Notes under the pieces: model-generated
The model's database searches: none
What the model saw: only the letters and a program-made list of their open reading frames with translations
Told to the model about the DNA's origin: nothing
Made by a program: the position numbers and the translations under genes
Source: Thalassospira sp. ER-Se-21-Dark
Lineage (GTDB): Bacteria; Pseudomonadota; Alphaproteobacteria; Rhodospirillales; Thalassospiraceae
Length of the DNA: 64,000 bases
NCBI RefSeq assembly: GCF_017922435.1
Contig: NZ_VDEZ01000003.1
Location: 522,520 to 586,519 of the forward strand
Direction of reading: 5' to 3'
Part shown: positions 9,037 through 18,382 of the stretch, one piece after another
How the letters are laid out: the number at the start of each line of letters is the position of its first letter
Numbering within the stretch: position 1 is the stretch's first letter

Positions 9037-9648
9037 TTATCGGCTTTCGGGGCGGGTATTGCGGAAGGTCAGGTTGATCCGTGGTCCGACCTGTCGGGCG
9101 GTCTTTGGCAATTGATGCAGCCAGCAATGCTGTGTCGCGCCTGACATGATCAGGGCCGAGTTATGCGGCAGATCGATGCTGAGGCGATCACCGGTTTTCT
9201 TGTGGCGGAAATGAAACCGGCGTTCCTGCCCGAAGGTCAGGCTGGCAATCACCGGGTTTTCGCCCAGAACTTCCTCGTCATCGGCATGCCAGGAGACGCT
9301 ATCGCGCCCATCGCGATAGTGGTTGAGCAACACGGTGTTAAAGCGCGCACCTGCCAGTTCTTCGGCCAAGGTGCGTAACGGGGCAACGATAGAGGGAAAC
9401 GGGCTTGCCGGGTGATACACCCCGCTATAGCGATAGGCGACTTCGCCATACCATGCGGTCAGACGCGGAACCGGGATTTCCTTGCCGTGGAGTTTGGCGA
9501 TTTCCTGTTGCCAGACGATGGTGGTTTTGAGGCGATCAAAAGTCTTGTCGGCTTCATCAGCATCCATGATGTCACGCAGCAACAGCACTTCGCCATCAAA
9601 GGGCAAAAGGTTGCGTGGTGGTTCATTGGCAAACAGATCGCCGGTCAT
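9037..9648 (-). CDS. alkB: AlkB-type 2-oxoglutarate/Fe(II) dioxygenase (DNA repair)
   Basis: 203 residues from the ATG at 9648, which has a GGGG-type ribosome site; a TTG at 9705 would add 19 unlikely residues. Iron ligands are the HxD of WHADDEE and the later histidine in TQHCWLHQLP. The 2-oxoglutarate-binding and substrate arginines lie in GPRINLTFRN. PRLTAWYGEVAYRYSG resembles the ALKBH2/3-like nucleotide-recognition segment. These enzymes oxidatively demethylate 1-methyladenine and 3-methylcytosine. The family is closer to the eukaryote-like ALKBH2 group than to E. coli AlkB (inference from motifs). Together with tag, 1.2 kb away, it makes a loose alkylation-repair neighbourhood. Confidence 0.9.
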   Translation of the reverse strand: MTGDLFANEPPRNLLPFDGEVLLLRDIMDADEADKTFDRLKTTIVWQQEIAKLHGKEIPVPRLTAWYGEVAYRYSGVYHPASPFPSIVAPLRTLAEELAGARFNTVLLNHYRDGRDSVSWHADDEEVLGENPVIASLTFGQERRFHFRHKKTGDRLSIDLPHNSALIMSGATQHCWLHQLPKTARQVGPRINLTFRNTRPESR

Positions 9649-9743
9649 GGTTTTCCCCGGAATGCAGATTGCCAAAGACCTAGGATGAACGGCGCCGAAA
9701 CTCAAGCCACAGTTTGCTGATATGTGCTTTGCCGCAACAGGTT

Positions 9744-11195
9744 CTAGCCATTCACAAGCGTCACACCGGCCTCGTTGGCATAGCGTTCAACATCCTCGAC
9801 ACTCAGTCCCGCGGCGCTATAAAGATTGATGGTTTCAAGTTCCAGATCGGTCTCGGAATCGGCCAGTGATTGCAGGGATGTGGTCAAGCTGCGCTGGGAA
9901 TCGAGCACATCAAGAAAGTCCGACAGGCCCTGTACATAGCGCACCCGTGACTGTTCAAAGGCTTCACGGTGATATTGCACTGATGCAATCAGGGAATCGC
10001 GCTGTGCCACCGCCCCGACATAACCGTAAATCGCACTTTCGACTTCTTCAATCGCGCTCAGAAGCGTCTGGCGAAAGGTCAGGAAGGCTTGTTCGGCCTC
10101 TTCCTCGGAAACGGTGATATTCGCACGCCGTTCGCCGCCATCATACAGGGTCGCATCAATCAATGCGCCGATAGCGGCCATCGCTGTGCGCACAATCGGG
10201 CCGGTGCCATAGCCGGTCACACCAAGGGCAAGTGATCCATCAAGGGATAGTTCCGGATAAAGCGTTGCGGTTTCCACCCCGATTTGCGATGTCGCGGAAA
10301 TCAGAGCCAACTCGGCCGCACGCACATCTGGCCGACGGCGCAGCAAATCGGCTGGGATGCCAATTGGCGGGCTGCTTTGAAATTCGGGCAGTGGCGATGC
10401 ATCCAGCAACAAATCACGATGGGTTCCCGGCTGTGCGCCGACCAGAATGGAAATCGCATTGATCGAACGATCAATCGTGGTTTGCAGGATCGGAACTGTC
10501 GCCTCAAGATCGGCGACCTCAGCGCGTGCCCGAGAAAGATCAAGCTCGGAACCAAGACCGGTCTGCAAACGCACCTGCACGATGTTGCTGGTCTGGCGTT
10601 GCAGATCAAGCGAGTCCTGCAAAAGGGCCAAGCGCCGCTGCGCCCCGCGCAGTTCGATATAGTTGCGGATGATGTCGGCAATCATTGTGCGATAGACATC
10701 TTCGCGCAAATAGACCTGTTGCAGATAATCGGCTTCGGCGACTTCTTCCTCGCGGGTTTGACCGCCCCAGATATCGGCAGTCCAGGACAAATCAAGGCCA
10801 GCACCATAGCCCATATCGGTCACCTGATCGCCATTGGCGCGGCTGGAGGTCGACCGACTGGCCGATCCGTTAACCGATGCGCCAACCTGTGGCCCATTGG
10901 CCCCGGCAACGCCACGTGCAGTCGCCGCAGCCGCACGGATGCGACTGATTGCGATCTGGAGGTCGATATTGTTTTCGACCCCTTCATTAATCAGACCATT
11001 TAAAACCGGGTCGGTGGTGCTTTCCCACCAGCGGTCCTGTTTGCTTTGATTGGCGGCAATCACCGGGATTTCCGGGGTGTAGGCGCCGACAAGGTCGAAG
11101 TTTGGCGCGGTATAATCCGGCCCGACAGACTGACAGCCAGCCAGCACGACTAGAAGGGCAATTCCCGAAATCGCAGAAATGTGAGGATTATTCAT
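9744..11195 (-). CDS. RND efflux outer-membrane lipoprotein (NodT/OprM-type TolC family)
   Basis: 483 residues from the ATG at 11195. The N-terminus is a lipoprotein signal peptide with the lipobox LAGC, so Cys21 becomes the lipidated residue. Two outer-membrane-efflux repeats follow, with typical helices such as DLQIAISRIRAAAATARG and YVQGLSDFLDVLDSQRSL. The longer open frame starting near 11318 overlaps the upstream pump gene and is not needed. The gene starts 1 base after the pump stop codon, with its ribosome site (GGAAG) inside the pump gene. It is the exit duct of the three-gene efflux operon. Confidence 0.95.
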   Translation of the reverse strand: MNNPHISAISGIALLVVLAGCQSVGPDYTAPNFDLVGAYTPEIPVIAANQSKQDRWWESTTDPVLNGLINEGVENNIDLQIAISRIRAAAATARGVAGANGPQVGASVNGSASRSTSSRANGDQVTDMGYGAGLDLSWTADIWGGQTREEEVAEADYLQQVYLREDVYRTMIADIIRNYIELRGAQRRLALLQDSLDLQRQTSNIVQVRLQTGLGSELDLSRARAEVADLEATVPILQTTIDRSINAISILVGAQPGTHRDLLLDASPLPEFQSSPPIGIPADLLRRRPDVRAAELALISATSQIGVETATLYPELSLDGSLALGVTGYGTGPIVRTAMAAIGALIDATLYDGGERRANITVSEEEAEQAFLTFRQTLLSAIEEVESAIYGYVGAVAQRDSLIASVQYHREAFEQSRVRYVQGLSDFLDVLDSQRSLTTSLQSLADSETDLELETINLYSAAGLSVEDVERYANEAGVTLVNG

Positions 11196-11196
11196 A

Positions 11197-14100
11197 TTAC
11201 TTCGCACTTCCTTGAAGACCATCACTTCCGGGCTCATTCGCCACATGTGATGCAGCTTCGCCGTGATCAGGAATTGCTTCTGCCGCGCGCAGTTGGGATT
11301 GCAGTTTCTTGCCACCATCAGCGCGGGCTGACACCAGTGGCGCGAGCAGTAGATACAATACCGGGGTCAGAAACAGGGTAAAGACCGTGGCAAACCCAAG
11401 ACCGCCAAACACCACCCAGCCAATGGCTGCGCGTGCTTCGGCCCCAGCGCCTGAGCCAAGAACAAGGGGCAAGCCCCCCAGAACGGTCGAAATCATGGTC
11501 ATCATGATCGGGCGCAAACGCACCATCGCCGCATCATGCACCGCTTCGCGCACGGATTTTCCGGCATCGCGGAGCTGATCAGCAAATTCGACAACCAGAA
11601 TCCCGTTCTTGGCCATCAGGCCGACCAGCATCACAAGCCCGATCTGGCTGTAGATATTGATCGAGGTGCCACTGAGCGCCAGCGCATAGATCGCGGCGGC
11701 CAAACCAAACGGCACGGTCAACACCACTACAAGCGCGGAGGTAAAGCTTTCGAACTGCGCGGCCAGAACCAGCAACACCACAAGAACCGCAATCAGGAAG
11801 GTGATCTGCACATCATTGGCTGTTTCGCCAAGGGCCGCGGCATTGCCAAGGAACAGGATGCCGACACCGGGTGGCAGCAACTGATCACCGACCGTGTTCA
11901 CATCCGCGACCGCCTCGGCCAGGGTATAGCCCGGTGCGAGGTTGGCTGAAATGGTCACAGCACGTTGTTGCCCTTCGCGTTCAAGTTCGGAGGCAACGGC
12001 TTCTTCGGTCAAGGAGATGACAGAAGACAGCGGCAGGATGCGGCCATTGGTGCCGGTGACGAACAGGTTTTCAAGGTCCGACGGATCATTGATGCTGCCC
12101 AGCGCACTGCGCAGTTTAATGGGCACATTCTGGTCATCGACATTGATTTCGGTGACTTCGTATCCTTCGATCATCGCACGTAGCGTGGTATCAAGTTCTT
12201 CGATCGGGATGCCGAGATCAAAGGCGCGTTTGCGATCAATATTGACCAGAAGCTGCGGCTGGGTGGTTTGATAGGATACCCGAAGGCCGGTGAGGCCGGG
12301 ATAGTTTGCCTCGATCTCCTGCTGCATGACGCGGGCATTTTCGGCCAGCGTGCGATAGCTTGTCCCGGTCAGGGCAAATTCTAGTCCCTCGCCCGTGCCG
12401 CCGCGCAAGCCGAGACTGTTGGGCTGCCAGACATAAGCCTGCACACCCGGAAGGGCATTCAAATCCCCACGGATGGATGCGGTAATTTCCTGCTGCGAGC
12501 GGCTCCGTTCTTCCCACGGTTTTAGCGGGGCGATCACAAGAGCGCGGTTCGGATCCCACAGGCCGACAATGGTGTAGATGTTATAGGCATCGCCGGCCTC
12601 GACCACCGGGCGCAGGATGTCTTCAACCGCCTCGACCTGACGGTCCATATAGTCGATGCCGACCCCGTCCGGCCCCCGCATGGAAACAAGAATACGTCCG
12701 CGATCCTCATCAGGCAGCAATTCCTGCGTCACGTTGGTGTAGACACCAAAGGCAAGCCCACCGGCAACGACACAAATCATCACGGTAATGATCGGGCTGC
12801 CAAGGGCAGCTTCGAGAATGCGGCGATAAATCCCGGCGCAGAAGAAGCCGAAACGCTCCAGCATGTTGGGCGCATCATCGGCCTTGCCATCATGCGGATC
12901 GATATGTTTCAGGCGCGATGCCAGCATCGGGCACAGCGACAAAGCGACAAACGATGACACCGCCACCGCAAAGGCCAGCACAAAACCGAATTCGCGGAAC
13001 AGACGCCCTGCTGTACTTGGCAGGAAGGAAATCGGCACGAACACCGAAATCAGCGTTAGCGTCGTGGCGATCACGGCAAAGAACACCTGGCGCGAGCCGA
13101 GCACTGCGGCGGCCATGGAGCCCAGCCCCTGATGACGGCGGCGCTGGATATTTTCGAGCACAACAATCGCGTCATCGACAATCATGCCGGTTGCGAGAAC
13201 AAGTGCGAGAAGGGTCAGGATGTTGATCGAAAAGCCCATCGCCCAGATGGCGGCAACCGTACCGATCAGGGCAATCGGAATAGTGATGGTCGGGATCAGC
13301 GTCGCGGTAAAGGATCTGAGGAACAGATAAAGCACCCCGATCACAATCGCGATGGCAAGACCGAGACTAAAGATCACTTCCCACAGCGCGCCTTCGATAA
13401 AGACCGCATCGTCGGAGTTCACGAAAACATCCAGGTCGTCATATTGATCGTTAAGGCGTTCAACGACATCGCGCACGCCATTGGAAATCGCAATCGTGTT
13501 GGATTGTGCCTGACGGGTAATACTCAGCCCGATCACCGTGCGCCCATTGAGGCGCACATAGGACGTCGCATCATCCGGTCCGTAATAGATATCGGCGACA
13601 TCGCCCATCTGGACACCGTCACGCACCAGCATCTGGTTCAGTCTGTCGACCTCCCAAACGGACGCATCGGCACGGACAAACAGTTTCTGATCGGATGATT
13701 CAAAACTGCCGGCGGGAATATCAAACTGGGCTGTGCGCAGAAGGTCGGCGACATCCTGGACCGACAGGCCATAACTTGCCATGCGCAGCGGGTCGATGCG
13801 CACATGCAAAACGCGTTCGCGGTCCCCGTTAACCCCGACTTCCGCCACACCCGGAACCGACAGCAAGGACGGGCTGATCTGGTCTTCGACGATGTTGGCG
13901 AGTTCTTCCTCGGTCAAGCTGTTGCTGACCACGGCAATGCGCATGATCGCACTGGCATCGGCATCGGCCTTGACCACACGAACGTTTTCCACCCCGTCGG
14001 GCAGGCTGCGTTCGGCGCGGCTGATGGCTTCGCGAATGTCGCTGGCGGCATCGTTGATTTCAACATCCGGGTAGAATTCGATGCGAATGCGGGCGTTGGC

Positions 14101-14388
14101 CTCTTCGCTTTGCGAACTGATTTCCTTGATGCCACTGACACGCGATGCCGCACTTTCGATGATCCCGGTGACTTCGGAATCGACCGTTTCCGGCGATGCG
14201 CCGTCATAGTCCGCAGTCACGGTGATGGTCGGGCGGTCGACATTGGGCAGTTCGCGAATTTCCACACCCAGCATCGCGGCAAGACCGGCCAGGATGATCA
14301 GCATCGACACCACACTGATCAGAACAGGGCGTCGGATACTCAGCGATGCAAGATCGTTATGATCGTGATTTTCGGTTCCTGTCGTCAT
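11197..14388 (-). CDS. RND multidrug efflux permease (AcrB/HAE1-type)
   Basis: 1063 residues, full length for an RND pump. It has twelve membrane segments in two repeats. Family signatures are RRPVLISVVSMLIILAGLAA at the N-terminus, the GMIVDDAIVVLENIQRR block in TM4 with the proton-relay aspartates, and GLMAKNGILVVEFADQLRD in the second repeat. The large periplasmic loops are intact. It uses proton motive force to drive drug or solute export through the partner adaptor (upstream) and outer-membrane duct (downstream). The substrate range cannot be read. The last ~40 residues are a hydrophilic tail. Confidence 0.97.
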   Translation of the reverse strand: MTTGTENHDHNDLASLSIRRPVLISVVSMLIILAGLAAMLGVEIRELPNVDRPTITVTADYDGASPETVDSEVTGIIESAASRVSGIKEISSQSEEANARIRIEFYPDVEINDAASDIREAISRAERSLPDGVENVRVVKADADASAIMRIAVVSNSLTEEELANIVEDQISPSLLSVPGVAEVGVNGDRERVLHVRIDPLRMASYGLSVQDVADLLRTAQFDIPAGSFESSDQKLFVRADASVWEVDRLNQMLVRDGVQMGDVADIYYGPDDATSYVRLNGRTVIGLSITRQAQSNTIAISNGVRDVVERLNDQYDDLDVFVNSDDAVFIEGALWEVIFSLGLAIAIVIGVLYLFLRSFTATLIPTITIPIALIGTVAAIWAMGFSINILTLLALVLATGMIVDDAIVVLENIQRRRHQGLGSMAAAVLGSRQVFFAVIATTLTLISVFVPISFLPSTAGRLFREFGFVLAFAVAVSSFVALSLCPMLASRLKHIDPHDGKADDAPNMLERFGFFCAGIYRRILEAALGSPIITVMICVVAGGLAFGVYTNVTQELLPDEDRGRILVSMRGPDGVGIDYMDRQVEAVEDILRPVVEAGDAYNIYTIVGLWDPNRALVIAPLKPWEERSRSQQEITASIRGDLNALPGVQAYVWQPNSLGLRGGTGEGLEFALTGTSYRTLAENARVMQQEIEANYPGLTGLRVSYQTTQPQLLVNIDRKRAFDLGIPIEELDTTLRAMIEGYEVTEINVDDQNVPIKLRSALGSINDPSDLENLFVTGTNGRILPLSSVISLTEEAVASELEREGQQRAVTISANLAPGYTLAEAVADVNTVGDQLLPPGVGILFLGNAAALGETANDVQITFLIAVLVVLLVLAAQFESFTSALVVVLTVPFGLAAAIYALALSGTSINIYSQIGLVMLVGLMAKNGILVVEFADQLRDAGKSVREAVHDAAMVRLRPIMMTMISTVLGGLPLVLGSGAGAEARAAIGWVVFGGLGFATVFTLFLTPVLYLLLAPLVSARADGGKKLQSQLRAAEAIPDHGEAASHVANEPGSDGLQGSAK

Positions 14389-14390
14389 GA

Positions 14391-15557
14391 TCAGGACCCC
14401 TCGCCAGCGCCTTCGCGGGTGGCAACGCCGCCCGCCTCAGACGGCGCATTTTCAGGCGCGGGGTTATCGCCGCGAATGGTTGCCGAAACAGTCCGGCCCG
14501 GACGCAAACGAAGGACACCCTCCACCACGACCAGATCACCCTCGGCAATCCCGCCATCCAGAAGGATCCGGCCATTGGTCCGTTTCACAACACGGACGGG
14601 AACGCGCGAGACCTTGTCTTCATCATCGATCCGCCAGACATAGGTGCCTTCATCGCCCCACAGGACCGAGATTTCGGCAACGGCGGGATATTGTTTGCCT
14701 TCGATATCGACATAAACCGCAAACGACATCCCGGCAAGCAAGCGACTATTGGGGTTTGGCACCCGGGCGCGCACGGCAAAGGTGCGACTTTCGGGGTCGA
14801 TGCGGCTGCCAATAGACTCAACCACGCCGGTGAATTCTTCGCCCGGCAGGCTCCAGGTTTCAACCCGGACAGACTGGCCGGGACGGACATTGTCGAACCG
14901 GGTTTCGGCAACTTCGAAATCGACCAGAATGCTTTCGATATTATCAAGCGTCACAATGGCAGTGGAACTGTCTACACGGTCGCCCGCCTCAATCTGCGGA
15001 ATGCCGACGATACCGTCAAACGGGGCCAGAATGGTACGGTCGGCCAGATTGACCTCTGCCTGATCAAGGGCGATGCGGGCCTCGGCCAGGGCGGTGCGGG
15101 CACTGTCGACTTCGCTTTCGGCAACAGCACCCAGCGGACGCGCCTTTTCATAGCGGGCAAGAAGTTGTTCGGCATCACGGGCCTGAACAGCGGCAAGATC
15201 GCGGGCAAGGCGTTCGCGATCAGAGTCCAGAATGACAAGAACCTGTCCTTCGGTCACCTTGTCACCGGCGCGTACAAGCACATCTGCAACTTCGCCCGAC
15301 ACGGCTGGATAGATCGAAACACCTAGTGCAGATTTGCCCGTGCCGACCGCTTCGACAACGGTCTTTTCATCCATCAGGCTGGCATATTCGGCAATCACCG
15401 GAAGACTGCGTTCGCCGCCACCGCGCTGCCCGGTGCTTGCGGGTTGCGCATCGGGCGTGATCAACGCCGTGATGTCGTCTTTGGCAAAGATATAGGCAGA
15501 GGCCGCAACAACAATCAGTGCGACACCTGCGATCAGAAGCGTTGATTTACGCGCCAT
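14391..15557 (-). CDS. RND efflux periplasmic adaptor subunit (membrane fusion protein)
   Basis: 388 residues from the ATG at 15557; a GTG directly before it at 15560 is an alternative start with equally good ribosome-site spacing. It has one N-terminal membrane anchor (residues ~7-27). The lipoyl/barrel-sandwich halves flank a short alpha-hairpin (RERLARDLAAVQARDAEQLL region), and the beta-barrel segment includes VEVAETRFDNVRPGQSV-like sequence. It is the first gene of the adaptor-pump-duct operon (gap 2 bases to the pump). The C-terminal ~20 residues are Gly/Ala/Glu-rich and probably disordered. Confidence 0.94.
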   Translation of the reverse strand: MARKSTLLIAGVALIVVAASAYIFAKDDITALITPDAQPASTGQRGGGERSLPVIAEYASLMDEKTVVEAVGTGKSALGVSIYPAVSGEVADVLVRAGDKVTEGQVLVILDSDRERLARDLAAVQARDAEQLLARYEKARPLGAVAESEVDSARTALAEARIALDQAEVNLADRTILAPFDGIVGIPQIEAGDRVDSSTAIVTLDNIESILVDFEVAETRFDNVRPGQSVRVETWSLPGEEFTGVVESIGSRIDPESRTFAVRARVPNPNSRLLAGMSFAVYVDIEGKQYPAVAEISVLWGDEGTYVWRIDDEDKVSRVPVRVVKRTNGRILLDGGIAEGDLVVVEGVLRLRPGRTVSATIRGDNPAPENAPSEAGGVATREGAGEGS

Positions 15558-15632
15558 CACATTGATACTTCCAAGTCGGGCTGACCAAACAACCTTACTG
15601 CAAATGACACTGTTCCCGCGCCGGGAAAGTGC

Positions 15633-15686
15633 CGGTATTTCAATTCAGTACCGAATAGTAGGCTTTATGCTTTTGATGAAATACCG
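15633..15686. promoter_or_regulatory. Inverted repeat upstream of the RND efflux operon (candidate operator)
   Basis: CGGTATTTCA at 15633-15642 is exactly the reverse complement of TGAAATACCG at 15677-15686, with 34 bases between. It lies ~75-130 bases upstream of the adaptor start in a 340-base gap and is a plausible looped or two-half-site operator. No local regulator gene is linked. Confidence 0.45.
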
Positions 15687-15813
15687 TTGCCCCGAACGAT
15701 ATTGCAACCCGCCCGTGAGAACCACACAAAAAGTGTATCAGAAACGTCGCAGTTTGTATCTTAACTGCTGACAAATCCTGCGTTTTGCGCCGATAGCACT
15801 GGCCAAATGCATT

Positions 15814-15847
15814 GGGCCTGCACACCCTCTATACGGTGCGCAGGCCC
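15814..15847 (-). terminator. Strong hairpin downstream of the chemoreceptor gene
   Basis: GGGCCTGC at 15814 pairs with GCAGGCCC ending at 15847, and the stem continues inward through CACC/GGTG with single bulged bases. It follows the chemoreceptor stop by ~55 bases. There is no clear T run on the minus strand, so its role as terminator is likely but not canonical. Confidence 0.5.
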
Positions 15848-15900
15848 TTGTTGTTCAATTTTGAATTTCAGCCGTGAAACGGCGGGCTTATGCCAACAAA

Positions 15901-18012
15901 TCAGGCGGCACCGCGCTGTTGCGTTTGCGGGAAGACCACCAGATTATCATCGTGCCATATGGTGGTGTCGTTGGCGTTGTCGTCAGCGGCATCTGCGTCT
16001 TCGTTGCCAGCGGCAGAGGCCACTGCGCGGTCAAGGGATGCTGTGAGCTCGGTCACATTTCGATCAACTTCGTCGGCACGACGATTAAGATCAAGGCTGA
16101 GCTTGCGGGTGACTTCGATGTCTTCGGATACCGCACCGATCGCGGTCGCAACATTGCGCACCGCATCGCCAGCAAGGGCGATGGCACCGGTAATTTCCTC
16201 AGTCTCGCGGCGCTGATGTTCAACATCGCCTGCGACCTCTTCGGAAATCGACATCATCGACCGCACGGTGACCCCGACATCCTCCATCGAGGCAACACAG
16301 CGATCCGTAACAGCGCCCATGGCGTTGACATGTTCGGTGATCTGCTCAGTCGCGCGTTCGGTCTGACTGGCAAGGTTTTTGACCTCTGCCGCGACAACGG
16401 CAAAGCCCTTGCCGGCGTCACCGGCACGGGCCGCCTCGATGGTGGCATTAAGCGCCAGCATGTTGGTCTGTCCGGCAATGCCGCGGATCAGGTCGACAAT
16501 CTGTTCGATGCTGGTGGCGACTTCACGCAGGTCGTCGACGGCCTTTGCCGATTCCTCGGTCGAGCCGACGGCACTTTGCGCGATGTCGCGTTGATGTTCG
16601 ACCCGGTTGGCGATCGAGACGATGGCTTCGCGCAGACGGTTGGCTGCATCGCCGATGGCATTGGAGTGCGACTGGCTGTCGTGTGCGGCACTGGTTGCGG
16701 TTTCGGTTTGACCGGTGACGCGTTCGGCGGCGGCCGCGACTTCGACCACGGCTTCGCGCATGCGGGTCACCTGATGATTGACTGATTTGACAAGACCGGT
16801 GGTCTCGCCCTCAATCGTTTCGGCCATCGCACCAAGGGATGCGCGACGTTTTTCTTCTTCGATACGCTGAAGGGTGATGCGTTCCTCGGCCATTTTTTCG
16901 ATCTTGAGCGCGTTTTCGCGGAAGATCGCGACGGTGCGCGACATCGCCCCGAATTCATCACGGCGCTTGATATCGGCAAGGGCGATATCGGTGTCGTTTT
17001 CACTGAGCCGGGTCATGTCACCATTCACCCGACGCAGCGGACGCAGGATGCTCATTGCGATGCCAAGCGCAAGGGCGACGGCAATCAGAACCCCGATGGC
17101 GGCAACCACGATGTTGGTCAGGGCCGAGTTTTCCGACTGATTATGGGCGGCCTCGACCAGGGCGGTTTGATTGGTCATGGCATCCGTTCGGATATTCTGA
17201 GTGATGGTCTGGACTTCGCGGACGGCGGATTTGAAGTCATCCATCGATTGGCGGAACCCGGCGATGGAGGCTTCGAGCTGGTTCGCACCCTGTTTCAGCA
17301 AATCGTTATCGCGGATCGCGTAGGAGAACAGCTTTTTCTCGTTACGCGTCAGGCCATCAAAGGACGCTTTGATTTCTTCCTGAAGATCGGTCAGGGCCGA
17401 GGTCTGCGTGCGGGCGGCATCTAGTGAGTCCGCGGTGCGCAGGATCGGGAATTGCAGGGAATTGACGATGGCAGCCAAGTTGGCCGCGCCAAGCTTGTCT
17501 GCGTATTTCTCGGCAATCACCGGATCGCGTTTGGCGATGAAATCTTCAAGCTGGCTTGCGGATTTGCCAAGCTGATTGGCGCCAAGCAGCATGGTTTCCG
17601 ATGCCGCCGACAGGTTTTCCGCCCGCAGCACAAGCGGTTCCAGCGTTGCGATGTAATCGGCACTGAGACTTTCTAGCGCATCTGCGCGATCACTATCGCC
17701 GTTTTGACGCAGTTGGGTGACGAGGGTCGCACCGCTTTGCTCGGCCGCCTGGCGCATGGTGGTGATGCCTTCGCGATCCGTCGGATCGACCGTCTGGGCA
17801 AATAACAGGACCTGGTTGGAAAGACGTTCCAGACGCAGCGCATAGTCATTGGCAAGCCCGACCAGACCAGTACTTTTGGCAATGCGATCTGCATGCGCGC
17901 CAAAGCCCAGAAGATAGGTTGATGACAGGGCGGACAGGCCAACCAGCAGAACAACCAGAACAAAGAAACCGGCGAAGATGCGCGATCCAATACGAATGCG
18001 ATCAAGAAACAT
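15901..18012 (-). CDS. Methyl-accepting chemotaxis protein with helical (HBM-like) sensor domain
   Basis: 703 residues from the ATG at 18012 (GGATG ribosome site 3-8 bases before); the open frame extends 6 codons further up. TM1 is at residues ~10-33 and is followed by a ~260-residue all-helical periplasmic region of the size of helical bimodular sensor domains. TM2 is at ~300-320, a HAMP domain (IKRRDEFGAMSRTVAIFREN) at ~325-380, and the cytoplasmic signalling hairpin contains the conserved tip (VDLIRGIAGQTNMLALNATIEAARAG, around 530; given here as the two motifs GIAGQTNMLALNA and TIEAARAG). The C-terminal ~35 residues are acidic and lack the usual CheR/CheB-binding pentapeptide. The ligand is unknown and the gene is monocistronic. 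Confidence 0.93.
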   Translation of the reverse strand: MFLDRIRIGSRIFAGFFVLVVLLVGLSALSSTYLLGFGAHADRIAKSTGLVGLANDYALRLERLSNQVLLFAQTVDPTDREGITTMRQAAEQSGATLVTQLRQNGDSDRADALESLSADYIATLEPLVLRAENLSAASETMLLGANQLGKSASQLEDFIAKRDPVIAEKYADKLGAANLAAIVNSLQFPILRTADSLDAARTQTSALTDLQEEIKASFDGLTRNEKKLFSYAIRDNDLLKQGANQLEASIAGFRQSMDDFKSAVREVQTITQNIRTDAMTNQTALVEAAHNQSENSALTNIVVAAIGVLIAVALALGIAMSILRPLRRVNGDMTRLSENDTDIALADIKRRDEFGAMSRTVAIFRENALKIEKMAEERITLQRIEEEKRRASLGAMAETIEGETTGLVKSVNHQVTRMREAVVEVAAAAERVTGQTETATSAAHDSQSHSNAIGDAANRLREAIVSIANRVEHQRDIAQSAVGSTEESAKAVDDLREVATSIEQIVDLIRGIAGQTNMLALNATIEAARAGDAGKGFAVVAAEVKNLASQTERATEQITEHVNAMGAVTDRCVASMEDVGVTVRSMMSISEEVAGDVEHQRRETEEITGAIALAGDAVRNVATAIGAVSEDIEVTRKLSLDLNRRADEVDRNVTELTASLDRAVASAAGNEDADAADDNANDTTIWHDDNLVVFPQTQQRGAA

Positions 18013-18167
18013 GGGACATCCAAACAGCAAAATTTATGTTTGGCGCGATTCATACATGTGTGCAGGGCGCGGTTTTGTAACAGTTGGATGAAACCCGCAT
18101 TTGTCGATCAAACAAGGTGCCGGATGGTCATTTGCGCTGCGCAAAACAACGTTCCGACCACCCGAAA

Positions 18168-18183
18168 ATGTTCATATGAACAT
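18168..18183. promoter_or_regulatory. Perfect 16-base palindrome upstream of the AraC-family gene
   Basis: ATGTTCATATGAACAT is identical to its reverse complement. It lies in the 370-base gap between the divergent chemoreceptor (start 18012) and AraC-type gene (start 18383). A regulator binding site is likely; which protein binds it is unknown. Further downstream in the same gap a hairpin (CGCGAC/GTCGCG near 18260-18285) and a weak terminator-like stem (18285-18310, ending in TTTTT) are present. Confidence 0.5.
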
Positions 18184-18382
18184 CGCATTATACAATTGGA
18201 CGAAGGTCATTATCCGTTTCGAAGGGCTTCAAACCAGCAGACTTCCCAAAATCAACCGCGACTCGACCCTCTGTCGCGAGGTTGCGAAGGCCTCCGGCGG
18301 CTTTTTGGAATGATGCCAATTAAAATGTCACGATGACAATATTGTACAAGCTGGCACCCGGCCTTGGCGTTATAATGGCCCG

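Noticed and set aside
9649..9705. Upstream extension of the AlkB-type gene
   Set aside because: It starts at TTG with no ribosome site, and the added residues do not match the family.
11196..11318. 41-codon upstream extension of the outer-membrane lipoprotein
   Set aside because: It would lie inside the pump gene and would bury the signal peptide and lipobox in the interior of the protein.
18101..18313. 70-codon frame in the chemoreceptor/AraC gap
   Set aside because: It spans the palindrome and hairpins, lacks family features, and has no convincing ribosome site.
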